Part shown: piece after piece, positions 9,733 through 18,609 of the stretch
How positions within the stretch are numbered: position 1 is the first letter of the stretch
Layout of the letters: each line of letters begins with the position of its first letter
Assembly: GCA_027488255.1 (NCBI GenBank)
Contig: JAIYBZ010000013.1
Span: 1-53,374, forward strand
Source of the DNA: Comamonadaceae bacterium
GTDB lineage: Bacteria; Pseudomonadota; Gammaproteobacteria; Burkholderiales; Burkholderiaceae_C
DNA: 53,374 bases
Direction: 5' to 3'
Notes under the pieces: model-generated
Databases searched by the model: none
Told to the model about the DNA's origin: nothing
Seen by the model: only the letters and a program-made list of their open reading frames with translations
Translations under genes and position numbers: made by a program

Positions 9733-10305
9733 ATGCCCATCAAACTTGTCATTTTGGACCGCGATGGCACCATCAATCGGGCCAGTGATGAGTTCGTGAA
9801 ATCTCCCGAAGAGTGGCACCCCCTGCCCGGCGCCCTAGAGGCGATCAGTCGCCTGAACCATGCGGGGTTTCATGTGGTGTTGGCCACCAATCAGTCGGGC
9901 CTCGGCCGTGGCTTGTTTGACATGGCGGCTCTGAATGCGGTGCATGGCTTTATGCTCAAAAATTTGGCGGCTGCCGGGGGGCGCATTGATGCCATTTTTT
10001 ATTGCCCGCATGCCCCGGATGAGGGCTGTGCCTGCCGCAAACCTGCACCCGGTTTGTTGCTGCAAATTCAAGAGCGCTATGGCATAGAGCTAAATGGCGT
10101 GCCTTATGTGGGCGACAGCTTGCGCGACATGCAGGCGGCGCAGGCGGCGGGTTGTGCGCCGCATCTGGTTTTGACGGGGCGCCACGCCGATTTACAAAGC
10201 CAGGGCTTGTCGCCCAGTTTTCCTGCTCAAACCCAAGTGCATGCCGACTTGGGGGCTTTTGTCGATCACCTGTTGGGTGGTGAAACTGCCGCGTCCCCCA
10301 ACTGA
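9733..10305 (+). CDS. gmhB: D-glycero-beta-D-manno-heptose 1,7-bisphosphate 7-phosphatase
   Basis: 190-residue HAD phosphatase of ADP-heptose synthesis for the LPS inner core. HAD motif I is LDRDGTIN (residues 8-15), motif II is ATNQSG, and the GmhB zinc site is CPHAPDEGCACRKP. Motif IV is YVGDSLRDMQAA. The length matches the family. Its stop TGA directly abuts the plsC ATG. The placement between glyS and plsC groups envelope genes in one transcription unit. Confidence 0.93.
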   Translation: MPIKLVILDRDGTINRASDEFVKSPEEWHPLPGALEAISRLNHAGFHVVLATNQSGLGRGLFDMAALNAVHGFMLKNLAAAGGRIDAIFYCPHAPDEGCACRKPAPGLLLQIQERYGIELNGVPYVGDSLRDMQAAQAAGCAPHLVLTGRHADLQSQGLSPSFPAQTQVHADLGAFVDHLLGGETAASPN

Positions 10306-11067
10306 ATGTTGTCACCCATGAATTTTCTTCGTTCGTTCGTCCACATGCTGTGGATGGCCATCACCGTTATTCCTTGGGCCTTGTTCGTGGTGGTGATTTC
10401 ATACGGAGTGAGCAGCACCCGTTTGTACTGGGTGTGTGTCGGTTGGCTGCGCTTGGCGGTGAACAGTGGTACTCGAATTTTGGGGATTCACAACCGCATT
10501 CAAGGCATGGAAAACCTGCCGCAGGGCAGCAAGGACCCGGCTGTTTTGTTGGTCAAGCACCAGTCCACCTGGGAGACATTTGTGATGCCGGTGATCATGC
10601 CGCATCCCTTGGCTTACGTGTTTAAAAAAGAATTGTTGAGCGTGCCGTTTTTTGGTTGGGCGATGGGGCGTTTGGACATGATCCACATTGACCGCAAACA
10701 GCGTTCGCGTGCGTTTGCCAAAGTGGTGCAACAGGGACGCCGATTGATGGACGAGGGTGTCTGGGTCATCATGTTTCCCGAAGGCACACGCATTCCGCGC
10801 GGTGAAAAAGGCGAGTACAAAACCGGTGGTGCGCGTTTGGCGATTGCCGCGGGTGTGCCCATCATTCCCATCGCCGTGACATCGGCACGGTGCTGGCCGA
10901 CACGGGCATTCATCAAAACTCCCGGTGTGGTGGACATCTCGATTGGTAAGCCCATTCCCATTGAAAACCGCAGCGCAGAAGAATTGATGTTGGAAGTCGA
11001 GGCCTGGATCGAGGCAGAAATGCGGCGCCTAGATCCTGAGGCCTATCTGGAATCAGGCACATCCTGA
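10306..11067 (+). CDS. plsC: 1-acyl-sn-glycerol-3-phosphate acyltransferase
   Basis: 253-residue membrane-bound lysophosphatidate acyltransferase of phospholipid synthesis. One or two N-terminal hydrophobic helices (residues ~5-35) precede the PlsC domain. Motifs: KHQSTWETF (block I, with Glu where the textbook HX4D has Asp), GRLDMIHIDRK (block II), FPEGTRIPRGEKGEYKTGG (block III), VPIIPIAVTSARCW (block IV). ATG 10306 abuts the gmhB stop; an in-frame ATG at 10318 (MNFLRSF) is an equally plausible start. Confidence 0.9.
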   Translation: MLSPMNFLRSFVHMLWMAITVIPWALFVVVISYGVSSTRLYWVCVGWLRLAVNSGTRILGIHNRIQGMENLPQGSKDPAVLLVKHQSTWETFVMPVIMPHPLAYVFKKELLSVPFFGWAMGRLDMIHIDRKQRSRAFAKVVQQGRRLMDEGVWVIMFPEGTRIPRGEKGEYKTGGARLAIAAGVPIIPIAVTSARCWPTRAFIKTPGVVDISIGKPIPIENRSAEELMLEVEAWIEAEMRRLDPEAYLESGTS

Positions 11068-11086
11068 GGCCAAAGGAGGGCGAACC

Positions 11087-12049
11087 GTGCGAGCGCCTTT
11101 GCAATTTGTGCTGGACTTTTTCACGGGGGGAGATCCCGTCCTTCCCGAGCCGCGTCCCGCGACCGCGCCATCATCGGGTTCTGCCGCCTCTCCATCGAAC
11201 CTTTCCCCGACCAGTCCCACGCCAGCAACGGCCCAGCCTTTGATGGATCGCATGCGAGCCACTGGGCCCGCAGAGCCGCAGCCAAATGCCGAGCCTGCGG
11301 CTTGGGGCTTTACGCACCCGGTCGCCAATCGCCATGCGCAGTTGCAAGGCGTGCGGGTATCTTATTTGTTTGAGCGATCACGCCGCAAAAGTATTGGCTT
11401 CATGGTCGGGGCGGATGGCTTGGTCGTGCGTGCGCCCAATTGGGTGCCCATGCGAGAAATCGATGCCGCTGTGCTAGAAAAAGGCCCGTGGATTGTGGCG
11501 AAGTTGCAGCAATTGAAAGAGCGGCAAACCGAGCAATTTCAAAAAGCCATCGAATGGCGGCATGGCGCTGAAGTGCCCTATTTAGGGCGCGTGATTCAGT
11601 TGTGTGTGCTGGAGCGTGGCGTGAGCCGCATGATGGGCAAAGACTTGGCGCCTGAACAAGTCTTGCCGGTGACCGTGCCGCCGGGCGCGTCCGTCACCCA
11701 GGTGCGCGATGCCGCGCAGGTGTGGCTGAAAAAGCAGGCCAAAGCTTTGTTTGAGCAACGCTTGAACCATTTCTCGCCCTTGTTAGGGGTGCAATGGCAC
11801 AAACTCAGTTTGTCCAGTGCCAGCACCCGCTGGGGCAGCGCTCGGCATGACGGCCACATTCGACTCAATTGGCGGCTGATCCATTTGCCCATGAGTCAGA
11901 TCGACTATGTGGTGGTGCACGAACTTGCGCATCTGCGTGAGATGAACCACAGCCCTCGGTTTTGGGAAACCGTCGGCGAGGTGATGCCCGACTATGCTCA
12001 GCGGCGCAAAGCGCTGCGTCAAACCGCGTTGGATTTGGCTCAGGATTGA
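11087..12049 (+). CDS. YgjP/M48-like zinc metallopeptidase (DUF45)
   Basis: 320-residue protein whose C-terminal half is a YgjP-type zincin. The motif VVVHELAHLREMNHSPRFW supplies H278, E279, H282 and H288. The first ~85 residues are Pro/Ala/Ser-rich and look disordered. The GTG start at 11087 has a strong AAAGGAGGG site 6-7 bases upstream. It follows plsC by 19 bp and is the likely last gene of the operon; it overlaps the convergent MBL gene by 10 bp at the 3' ends. The family's substrate is not established. Confidence 0.85.
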   Translation: MRAPLQFVLDFFTGGDPVLPEPRPATAPSSGSAASPSNLSPTSPTPATAQPLMDRMRATGPAEPQPNAEPAAWGFTHPVANRHAQLQGVRVSYLFERSRRKSIGFMVGADGLVVRAPNWVPMREIDAAVLEKGPWIVAKLQQLKERQTEQFQKAIEWRHGAEVPYLGRVIQLCVLERGVSRMMGKDLAPEQVLPVTVPPGASVTQVRDAAQVWLKKQAKALFEQRLNHFSPLLGVQWHKLSLSSASTRWGSARHDGHIRLNWRLIHLPMSQIDYVVVHELAHLREMNHSPRFWETVGEVMPDYAQRRKALRQTALDLAQD

Positions 12050-13188
12050 GCCGCGCCAAATCGGTAAATCCCATCGTCCCCCAGCCGTCGATCGACCTGA
12101 CCTGACTGCCACAAGGCATGCAGGTGGGCAACCGCTTCGCCCATGGCGAACGTGGTTTGGTGAACATCCAAGGCCCGTTTAAACAGCGTGGGCAAGGCCT
12201 CGTGCCCACTGATCGCTTGCTGACGACAACAGGCCATCAACTCGCTCAGCCGATCGTCATGGTGGGCGCGAAGTTGCTGCAACCGAGTGGGTGCCCCCTT
12301 GAATGGACGCCCGTGAGAGGGCAAAACCAGCGTCTCATGGGTCAGATGAGACATGGCCGACAGCGAGTCCAAAAAAAGTTGCAGCGGATTGCTTTCCGGC
12401 TCTGTGGCGTATACGCTGATGTTGGTCGAAATCGAGGGCAGCAACATGTCGCCACTGATCAGCACATCGTCTTGTGCGCTGTGCAAAGCCATGTGTTCGG
12501 GTGAATGGCCAAAACCACTCAGGCATTGCCACCTGCGCTCGCCAATCGTGACCGATGCGCCGTCCATCAGTCGAACATAAGTCGGTGGCACGGCCGGCAC
12601 CATGCTTTTGTAGTAGCCCACGCGCGACTGCACCACCGCCAACTCGTCGGGATTTCGCCAGCCGTGAGCGGCAAAAAAGGCCACTGTGGCTGCGCCTCCA
12701 AAATTGGACAACCCTGCACTGGCCATTGCCGCCGATTGGTATTCGCTGGTGCTCATCCACAGCGGGGCTTGCCAGCGCGCGCACAGGTGGTGCGCCATGC
12801 CCATGTGGTCCGGATGCATGTGGGTGACCAAGACCCGCAAAATGGGCAGTCCTTGCAGCACGTTTTGGTCGATGTGCTGCCACGCTTCACGTGTGCTGGG
12901 GTTGTCGATGCCGCAGTCCACCGCAGTCCAGCCTTCTTGCATCACACCGATCTGGCTGGGGTGCGGCAAACGGTCGCGCAACAACCAAAGATTGATGTGG
13001 TTCAAGGCAAAGGGCAAGCCCATGCGCAACCAATAAATGCCCGGTGCCACTTCGATGGCCGAGCCCGAGTCAGGTAAGGCGTCGCCCCAAGGGTATTCCA
13101 GCCGCGATGGCACCTCAGCAAGCGCTGCGGCGTGGGGCTCTGGAGGGGTCGGCATTGGCGGCATGCGGTTGGGGGTTTCGGTTAGCAT
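12040..13188 (-). CDS. MBL-fold metallo-hydrolase next to liuR
   Basis: 382-residue metallo-beta-lactamase-fold protein. The metal motif is THMHPDHMGMAHHL, later ligands are in GFGHSPEHMAL, LISGDML and LPSHGRPF. The C-terminal ~90 residues are helical, as in the glyoxalase-II-like/hydroxyacyl hydrolases often found beside acyl-CoA genes. It is divergent from liuR, and a LiuR-type palindrome ends its upstream gap only 9 bp before the ATG at 13188. Later in-frame ATGs (13164, 13155) are alternative starts and would give a more usual leader. A role as thioesterase in leucine catabolism is inference. Confidence 0.82.
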   Translation of the reverse strand: MLTETPNRMPPMPTPPEPHAAALAEVPSRLEYPWGDALPDSGSAIEVAPGIYWLRMGLPFALNHINLWLLRDRLPHPSQIGVMQEGWTAVDCGIDNPSTREAWQHIDQNVLQGLPILRVLVTHMHPDHMGMAHHLCARWQAPLWMSTSEYQSAAMASAGLSNFGGAATVAFFAAHGWRNPDELAVVQSRVGYYKSMVPAVPPTYVRLMDGASVTIGERRWQCLSGFGHSPEHMALHSAQDDVLISGDMLLPSISTNISVYATEPESNPLQLFLDSLSAMSHLTHETLVLPSHGRPFKGAPTRLQQLRAHHDDRLSELMACCRQQAISGHEALPTLFKRALDVHQTTFAMGEAVAHLHALWQSGQVDRRLGDDGIYRFGAAQS

Positions 13189-13196
13189 TCAGTGAA

Positions 13197-13225
13197 TTGA
13201 CGTTAACGTTAACGTCAAATATGAA
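13197..13225 (+). promoter_or_regulatory. LiuR-type operator and promoter of liuR
   Basis: A perfect 22-bp palindrome (half-site TTGACGTTAAC) spans 13197-13218. Read on the plus strand, TTGACG (13197-13202) and TATGAA (13220-13225) are -35 and -10 elements 17 bp apart, so the palindrome fills the spacer. This is the classic position for a MerR-family regulator. It lies 71 bp before liuR and 9 bp before the divergent MBL gene. Confidence 0.8.
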
Positions 13226-13295
13226 TTGGCATTCTAGGGGGCAGCATTTCACGCCGCTGTCTCCCTTGTGCAGGTAATCGAAGGACTCTTCAGCC

Positions 13296-13700
13296 ATGGC
13301 AAATACGTACTCGATCAGTGATTTGGCGCAAGAATTTGACCTGACCACCCGCGCCATTCGTTTTTACGAAGACATGGGCTTGCTGGAGCCCGAGCGGTCG
13401 GGGCCGGGCGGTCGGAATCGGGTGTATTCCGCGCGCGACCGCACCCGGCTCAAGCTCACCCTGCGTGCCAAACGCTTGGGTTTGTCATTGACAGAGGCGA
13501 AGGACTTGATCGACATGTACGACAGCCCGCGCGACACGGTGCCCCAGCTCAAGAAGTTTTTGGTCGTGCTGGCCGAGCACCGGCAGCAACTCGAGTCGCA
13601 GTTGGCCGACCTGCAAGCCACGCTGGACGAAGTCAAAACCCACGAAAAAGAAACCCGCAGTCTTTTGACCAAGGCCTCGAAAGTCGCCAATCCCGGCTGA
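13296..13700 (+). CDS. liuR: MerR-family regulator of leucine/isovalerate catabolism (LiuR)
   Basis: 134-residue MerR-type regulator. The N-terminal winged helix (residues ~4-45, YSISDLAQEFDLTTRAIRFY) is followed by the second MerR helix and a long coiled coil (~80-125) that would dimerise. It lacks the cysteines of metal-sensing MerR proteins. Identification as LiuR rests on position at the head of the leucine cluster and on two matching palindromes before itself and the catabolic operon, in line with the known LiuR regulon of proteobacteria. It would respond to a branched-chain acyl-CoA intermediate; this is family knowledge, not seen here. Confidence 0.85.
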   Translation: MANTYSISDLAQEFDLTTRAIRFYEDMGLLEPERSGPGGRNRVYSARDRTRLKLTLRAKRLGLSLTEAKDLIDMYDSPRDTVPQLKKFLVVLAEHRQQLESQLADLQATLDEVKTHEKETRSLLTKASKVANPG

Positions 13701-13750
13701 ACGGCAGCGCTGTGAAGCCCGCCGAATGGCCACAAAAAAAGGAATTTTCC

Positions 13751-13781
13751 AATTGACGTTTACGTAAACGTCAATTAAAGT
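13751..13781 (+). promoter_or_regulatory. LiuR-type operator and promoter of the liuA operon
   Basis: A perfect 26-bp palindrome (half-site AATTGACGTTTAC) spans 13751-13776. TTGACG (13753-13758) and TAAAGT (13776-13781) are 17 bp apart, the same architecture as at liuR. The central 22 bp differ from the first site at only two symmetric positions. The thioesterase start is about 30 bp downstream. Confidence 0.8.
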
Positions 13782-13810
13782 CTAAGCCTCCACACCCCAC
13801 TGGATTTGAT

Positions 13811-14248
13811 GTGAGCAACACCCCATCAGCACATGATCGCGTCGCCCTGAGTCTGGCCCGCCAGGGCATGATGACCCACTTGGGTGTGCGACTTTTGGCG
13901 GTCAAAGAGGGCCATGTGGAACTGGCCCTGAGCTACAGCGACAAACTCACCCAGCAGCAAGGCGGTTTTCATGGCGGCGCCATCGGCGCACTGGCCGATA
14001 TCGCAGGGGGCTATGCGGCCCTGACGGTGGCGCCCGAAGGCATGGAAGTGGTCACGATCGAATACAAAATCAATTTTTTGAACAGCTTGCAAGGCGGAGA
14101 AATCCGCGCCATAGGCAATGTGGTCAAAGCCGGACGGCGCGTCATTGTCACGCGCGCTGAGGTGGTGCACATCGATGCCCATGGCAAAAGCACCCCTTGC
14201 GCGATCATGCAGCAAAGCATTGCCCCCGTGCCCCAAACTCAAGGATGA
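13811..14248 (+). CDS. Hotdog-fold thioesterase (PaaI/YdiI-like)
   Basis: 145-residue hotdog thioesterase. The signature QQGGFHGGAIGALADIAGG contains the HGG core of the PaaI group, and the central beta-strand region VTIEYKINFLNSL is typical. It would release CoA from acyl-CoAs that stall in the pathway; substrate unknown. The start is GTG at 13811, because the overlapping ATG at 13809 is followed at once by TGA. It is the first gene after the second LiuR site and lies 12 bp before liuA, so it belongs to the liu operon. Confidence 0.85.
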   Translation: MSNTPSAHDRVALSLARQGMMTHLGVRLLAVKEGHVELALSYSDKLTQQQGGFHGGAIGALADIAGGYAALTVAPEGMEVVTIEYKINFLNSLQGGEIRAIGNVVKAGRRVIVTRAEVVHIDAHGKSTPCAIMQQSIAPVPQTQG

Positions 14249-14260
14249 CAAGGAGACTTC

Positions 14261-15442
14261 ATGAACAACCTGCCCGGCCTTAACTTCCAACTCGGCGAAG
14301 ACATCGATGCCCTGCGCGACGCGGTTCGTGACTTTGCCCAGTCTGAGATCGCGCCTCGTGCAGCTGAGATCGACCGCAACGACCAGTTCCCCATGGATCT
14401 GTGGCGCAAGATGGGCGATTTGGGGGTGCTCGGCATCACCGTTGGTGAAGAATACGGTGGCGCCAACATGGGCTATTTGGCCCACATGATCGCGATGGAA
14501 GAAATCTCCCGTGCCAGCGCCTCGGTGGGCCTGAGCTACGGCGCGCACTCCAATCTGTGTGTCAACCAAATCAAGCGCAACGGCACCCCAGAGCAACGCG
14601 CCAAATACCTGCCCCGACTGATTTCTGGAGAGCATGTCGGGGCCTTGGCCATGTCCGAACCCGGTGCCGGCTCAGACGTGTTGAGCATGAAGCTGAGGGC
14701 CGAAGACAAGGGCGGCTATTACCTTCTGAATGGCTCCAAGATGTGGATCACCAACGGCCCAGATGCCGACACCTTGGTGGTCTACGCCAAAAGCGAGCCC
14801 GAATTGGGCGCACGCGGCGTGACCGCGTTCTTGATCGAAAAAGGCATGAAGGGCTTTTCGATTGCGCAAAAGCTCGACAAGTTGGGCATGCGCGGCAGCC
14901 ACACCGGCGAGCTGGTTTTCAACAATGTGGAAGTGCCCGAGGCCAACATCTTGGGCGGCTTGAACAACGGCGCCAAGGTGCTCATGAGCGGTCTCGACTA
15001 CGAGCGCGCCGTGCTGACCGGTGGGCCACTGGGCATCATGCAGGCGGTGATGGACAACGTCATCCCCTACATCCACGACCGCAAGCAGTTTGGTCAAAGC
15101 ATCGGCGAATTCCAGTTGATTCAAGGCAAGGTGGCCGACATGTACACCGTGCTGCAAGCGGGGCGTTCGTTTGCCTACACGGTGGCCAAAAACTTGGACC
15201 TGTTGGGTGCCGAACACGTGCGTCAGGTACGCAAAGATTGCGCCAGTGTCATTTTGTGGACCGCCGAAAAAGCCACTTGGATGGCGGGCGAGGGCGTGCA
15301 GATTTTTGGCGGCAACGGCTACATCAATGAATACCCTTTGGGCCGCCTCTGGCGCGATGCCAAGCTGTACGAAATCGGTGCCGGCACCAGCGAAATTCGC
15401 CGCATGCTGATTGGCCGCGAGTTGTTTGCAGAAACTTGCTGA
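14261..15442 (+). CDS. liuA: Isovaleryl-CoA dehydrogenase
   Basis: 393-residue FAD flavoprotein that oxidises isovaleryl-CoA to 3-methylcrotonyl-CoA, third step of leucine degradation. The isovaleryl type is supported by E248 in [14 protein letters not shown], at the position of the catalytic base of human IVD, and by GAGTSEIRR, where other acyl-CoA dehydrogenases carry the base. [14 protein letters not shown] and [16 protein letters not shown] are FAD/substrate motifs. An AAGGAG-type site precedes the ATG. It is the core gene of the LiuR operon. Confidence 0.93.
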   Translation: MNNLPGLNFQLGEDIDALRDAVRDFAQSEIAPRAAEIDRNDQFPMDLWRKMGDLGVLGITVGEEYGGANMGYLAHMIAMEEISRASASVGLSYGAHSNLCVNQIKRNGTPEQRAKYLPRLISGEHVGALAMSEPGAGSDVLSMKLRAEDKGGYYLLNGSKMWITNGPDADTLVVYAKSEPELGARGVTAFLIEKGMKGFSIAQKLDKLGMRGSHTGELVFNNVEVPEANILGGLNNGAKVLMSGLDYERAVLTGGPLGIMQAVMDNVIPYIHDRKQFGQSIGEFQLIQGKVADMYTVLQAGRSFAYTVAKNLDLLGAEHVRQVRKDCASVILWTAEKATWMAGEGVQIFGGNGYINEYPLGRLWRDAKLYEIGAGTSEIRRMLIGRELFAETC

Positions 15443-15488
15443 GCCGAATCGTCATCCCATTGCAAAGTAGCACTGCGACAATCGGGGC

Positions 15489-16145
15489 ATGAGCACTTCA
15501 CTACAGCACCTCTTTGACAACAACCGGGCTTGGGCTGACCGCATGGTCACCGAGAACCCGGCCTACTTCTCACGTCTGGCCAGCCAGCAAAATCCCAAGT
15601 ATCTGTGGATCGGCTGTTCTGACAGCCGGGTGCCTGCCAACCAGATCACCGGCCTCGACCCGGGCGAGGTCTTCGTGCACCGCAACGTGGCCAATGTGGT
15701 CGTGCACTCCGACCTGAACGCCCTGTCGGTCATTCAATACGCCGTCGATGCGCTCAAGGTCGAGCACATCATGGTGGTGGGCCACTACGGTTGTGGCGGC
15801 GTCTTGGCGGCGACCCGTGGCACCCGCGTGGGCTTGGCCGACAACTGGTTGCGCCATGTGCAAGATGTGCGTTTGCGACACCGCCAACGGCTCAACCACT
15901 TGCCGCAAGACCAACTCGAGTCGGTCATGTGCGAAATGAATGTGATCGAGCAAGTGGGCAACGTGGCCTTGTCCAATGTCATGCAGGATGCGTGGAGCCG
16001 CGGACAAAAAGTCACGGTCCATGGTTGGATTTATGGTTTGGACAATGGGTTGGTGAAAGATTTGGGCGTCACCATGAGCCACTCGGATGAAGTGGTCAAT
16101 GTGTTCCGCAGCGCCTTCAAACGCTACCCGCGAGGCGGCATCTGA
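15489..16145 (+). CDS. can: Beta-class carbonic anhydrase
   Basis: 218-residue zinc enzyme interconverting CO2 and bicarbonate. Zinc ligands and the dyad are visible in CSDSRVPANQITGLDPGEVF (Cys, Asp, Arg) and GHYGCGG (His, Cys). The length and NVANVV motif match the E. coli Can type. It lies inside the leucine cluster, 46 bp after liuA and ~95 bp before the thiolase, all in one direction. A plausible role is to supply bicarbonate to the biotin-dependent 3-methylcrotonyl-CoA carboxylase (liuBD); that link is inference. Confidence 0.92.
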   Translation: MSTSLQHLFDNNRAWADRMVTENPAYFSRLASQQNPKYLWIGCSDSRVPANQITGLDPGEVFVHRNVANVVVHSDLNALSVIQYAVDALKVEHIMVVGHYGCGGVLAATRGTRVGLADNWLRHVQDVRLRHRQRLNHLPQDQLESVMCEMNVIEQVGNVALSNVMQDAWSRGQKVTVHGWIYGLDNGLVKDLGVTMSHSDEVVNVFRSAFKRYPRGGI

Positions 16146-16239
16146 GGCCGAGCGAGGAACGCGCGTTGCGCAGGCTTCTTTAGCGCCTTTCAGTCATTCC
16201 ATCCGCGTTCATGTTGTGTCAATTTTCTGGAGAAACACC

Positions 16240-17433
16240 ATGTCAGATCCCGTCGTCATCGTCAGCGCAGCCCGCACTCCCATGGGCAGTTTTCAAAGTG
16301 ACTTTGCCAGTTTGGCGGCCCACGATTTGGGCGGCGCAGCCATTCGCGCCGCAGTAGAGCGCGCAGCCGCCCAATCTCAATTCAAGCCAGAGGCCGTGAC
16401 CGAGGTGCTGTTTGGCAACTGTTTGATGGCCGGCCAAGGCCAGGCGCCTGCGCGTCAGGCGGCCTTCAAAGGCGGCTTGCCCCAAAGTGCTGGCGCGGTC
16501 ACGCTGTCCAAGATGTGTGGCTCGGGCATGCGCGCCGCCATGTTTGCGCACGACATGTTGCTGGCCGGTTCGCACGATGTGGTGGTGGCCGGCGGCATGG
16601 AAAGCATGACCAACGCCCCTTACCTCATGCTCAAAGGCCGCGGCGGTTACCGCATGGGCCACGACCGCATTTTTGACCACATGATGCTCGATGGCCTGGA
16701 AGACGCTTACGAGCCCGGCCGCAGCATGGGCACATTTGGCGAAGACTGCGCCGCCAAATACAACTTCACCCGCGCTGAGCAAGACCACTTTGCCACCACC
16801 AGCGTGCAGCGCGCCAAGGCGGCCACCGAGTCGGGCGCATTTGCCGCCGAAATCACGCCCGTCACGGTGAAAGACCGCAGCGGCGAGCGGGTGGTGACGG
16901 TGGACGAGGGGCCAGGAAAAATCAAGCTCGACAAGATCACCAGCCTCAAACCTGCTTTCAAGAAAGACGGCACCATCACGGCGGCCAGCAGCTCTTCGAT
17001 CAACGACGGTGCTGCGGCCATGGTGCTGATGCGCGAAAGCACGGCGGCCCAACTCGGCTGCAAACCGCTGGCCCGCATCGTGAGCCACGCCACCCACGCG
17101 CAAGCGCCCGAATGGTTTGCCACTGCCCCGGTGGGCGCCACGCAAAAAGCTTTGGCCAAAGCCGGTTGGGCCGTGAAAGATGTCGATCTGTGGGAGATCA
17201 ACGAAGCCTTCGCCGTGGTGCCCATGGCGCTCATGAAAGAGTTGGACGTGCCGCACGACAAAGTCAATGTGAACGGCGGCGCTTGTGCGCTGGGTCACCC
17301 CATTGGCGCATCGGGCGCGCGCATCATGGTCACGCTGGTTCATGCCCTGAAGGCGCGGGGTCTGAAAAAAGGCTTGGCCACACTGTGCATTGGCGGAGGC
17401 GAAGCGACCGCGGTGGCCCTCGAATTGGTTTGA
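16240..17433 (+). CDS. Acetyl-CoA C-acetyltransferase (thiolase)
   Basis: 397-residue type II thiolase. The nucleophile C93 is in LSKMCGSGMRAAM; the second active-site group is GGACALGHPIGASGAR (His) and the last is CIGGGEATA (Cys). The length and the missing peroxisomal/trifunctional signatures point to acetoacetyl-CoA thiolase. In this cluster it would split acetoacetyl-CoA, formed from the acetoacetate end product of leucine breakdown, into acetyl-CoA. ATG 16240 has TGGAGAA upstream; the longer open frame overlapping the carbonic anhydrase end is unlikely. Confidence 0.9.
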   Translation: MSDPVVIVSAARTPMGSFQSDFASLAAHDLGGAAIRAAVERAAAQSQFKPEAVTEVLFGNCLMAGQGQAPARQAAFKGGLPQSAGAVTLSKMCGSGMRAAMFAHDMLLAGSHDVVVAGGMESMTNAPYLMLKGRGGYRMGHDRIFDHMMLDGLEDAYEPGRSMGTFGEDCAAKYNFTRAEQDHFATTSVQRAKAATESGAFAAEITPVTVKDRSGERVVTVDEGPGKIKLDKITSLKPAFKKDGTITAASSSSINDGAAAMVLMRESTAAQLGCKPLARIVSHATHAQAPEWFATAPVGATQKALAKAGWAVKDVDLWEINEAFAVVPMALMKELDVPHDKVNVNGGACALGHPIGASGARIMVTLVHALKARGLKKGLATLCIGGGEATAVALELV

Positions 17434-17468
17434 TTTTGGTTTGACATTCTTTTCACAGAGAGAACACC

Positions 17469-18596
17469 ATGTTGCTGACCCCTGACCAAGAAATGATCCG
17501 TGATGCGGTGCGTGACTTTTCTCAGCGCGAGCTCTGGCCCCACGCGGCCGAATGGGACAAGCAGCACCACTTTCCGAAAGAGGTGCACAAGGGTCTGGCC
17601 GCGTTGGGTGCCTACGGCATTTGTGTGCCTGAAGCCCAAGGCGGCGCAGGGTTGGACTATTTGACGCTGGCGCTGGTGCTGGAAGAAATTGCCGCCGGCG
17701 ATGGCGGCGTGAGCACCACCATCAGCGTGACCAATTGCCCGGTGAACGCCATCTTGATGATGTACGGCAACGCGGCGCAACAGCAGCAATGGCTCACCCC
17801 CTTGGCCCAAGGCCAGTTGTTGGGGGCGTTTTGCCTGACCGAGCCGCATGTCGGCTCCGATGCCTCGGCCTTGCGCACCACTGCCGTCAAAGACGGCGGC
17901 GACTACGTCATCAACGGCGTCAAACAATTCATCACCAGTGGCCAGCATGGCGATGTGGCCATCGTGATTGCCGTCACCGACAAGGCCGCCGGCAAAAAAG
18001 GCCTGAGTGCTTTCTTGGTGCCCACCCGCACCCCGGGTTATGTGGTGGCGCGCTTGGAAGACAAGCTGGGCCAGCACAGCAGCGACACCGCCCAGATCAA
18101 CTTTGACGATTGCCGGATTCCTGCCGAATACTTGATCGGCCAAGAAGGCGAGGGTTACAAGATCGCTTTGTCCGCTCTGGAGGGGGGGCGCATTGGCATT
18201 GCGGCGCAGAGCATTGGCATGGCCCGCAGCGCCTTGGAGGTGGCCATCGATTACGCCAAGCAGCGCGAAAGTTTTGGCACCAGCATCTTCAACCACCAGG
18301 CGGTGGGTTTTCGTTTGGCCGACTGCGCGACGCAACTCGAGGCCGCCCGGCAACTCACCTGGCACGCGGCCAGTTTGCGCGATGCCGGTTTGCCCTGCCT
18401 GAAAGAGGCGGCCATGGCCAAATTGTTTGCCAGCGAGGCCGCAGAAAAAGTCTGCTCGGCGGCCATTCAAACCTTGGGCGGTTACGGCTATGTGAACGAC
18501 TTTCCGGTCGAGCGCATTTACCGCGACGTGCGGGTCTGCCAGATTTATGAAGGCACCAGCGACGTGCAAAAAATCATCATCCAACGCGCACTCTGA
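17469..18596 (+). CDS. Acyl-CoA dehydrogenase, short/branched-chain type
   Basis: 375-residue acyl-CoA dehydrogenase, distinct from liuA. Here the catalytic glutamate is in the usual late position, E361 in YEGTSDVQK. TEPHVGSDASALRT and FITSGQHGDVAIVIA are the FAD/substrate regions. Sequence alone suggests a butyryl- or 2-methylbutyryl/isobutyryl-CoA type. Placement 35 bp after the thiolase suggests work on isoleucine/valine acyl-CoAs or on short straight chains. The product call is firm, the substrate is not. Confidence 0.88.
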   Translation: MLLTPDQEMIRDAVRDFSQRELWPHAAEWDKQHHFPKEVHKGLAALGAYGICVPEAQGGAGLDYLTLALVLEEIAAGDGGVSTTISVTNCPVNAILMMYGNAAQQQQWLTPLAQGQLLGAFCLTEPHVGSDASALRTTAVKDGGDYVINGVKQFITSGQHGDVAIVIAVTDKAAGKKGLSAFLVPTRTPGYVVARLEDKLGQHSSDTAQINFDDCRIPAEYLIGQEGEGYKIALSALEGGRIGIAAQSIGMARSALEVAIDYAKQRESFGTSIFNHQAVGFRLADCATQLEAARQLTWHAASLRDAGLPCLKEAAMAKLFASEAAEKVCSAAIQTLGGYGYVNDFPVERIYRDVRVCQIYEGTSDVQKIIIQRAL

Positions 18597-18609
18597 TTCG
18601 AGGTTGCCC

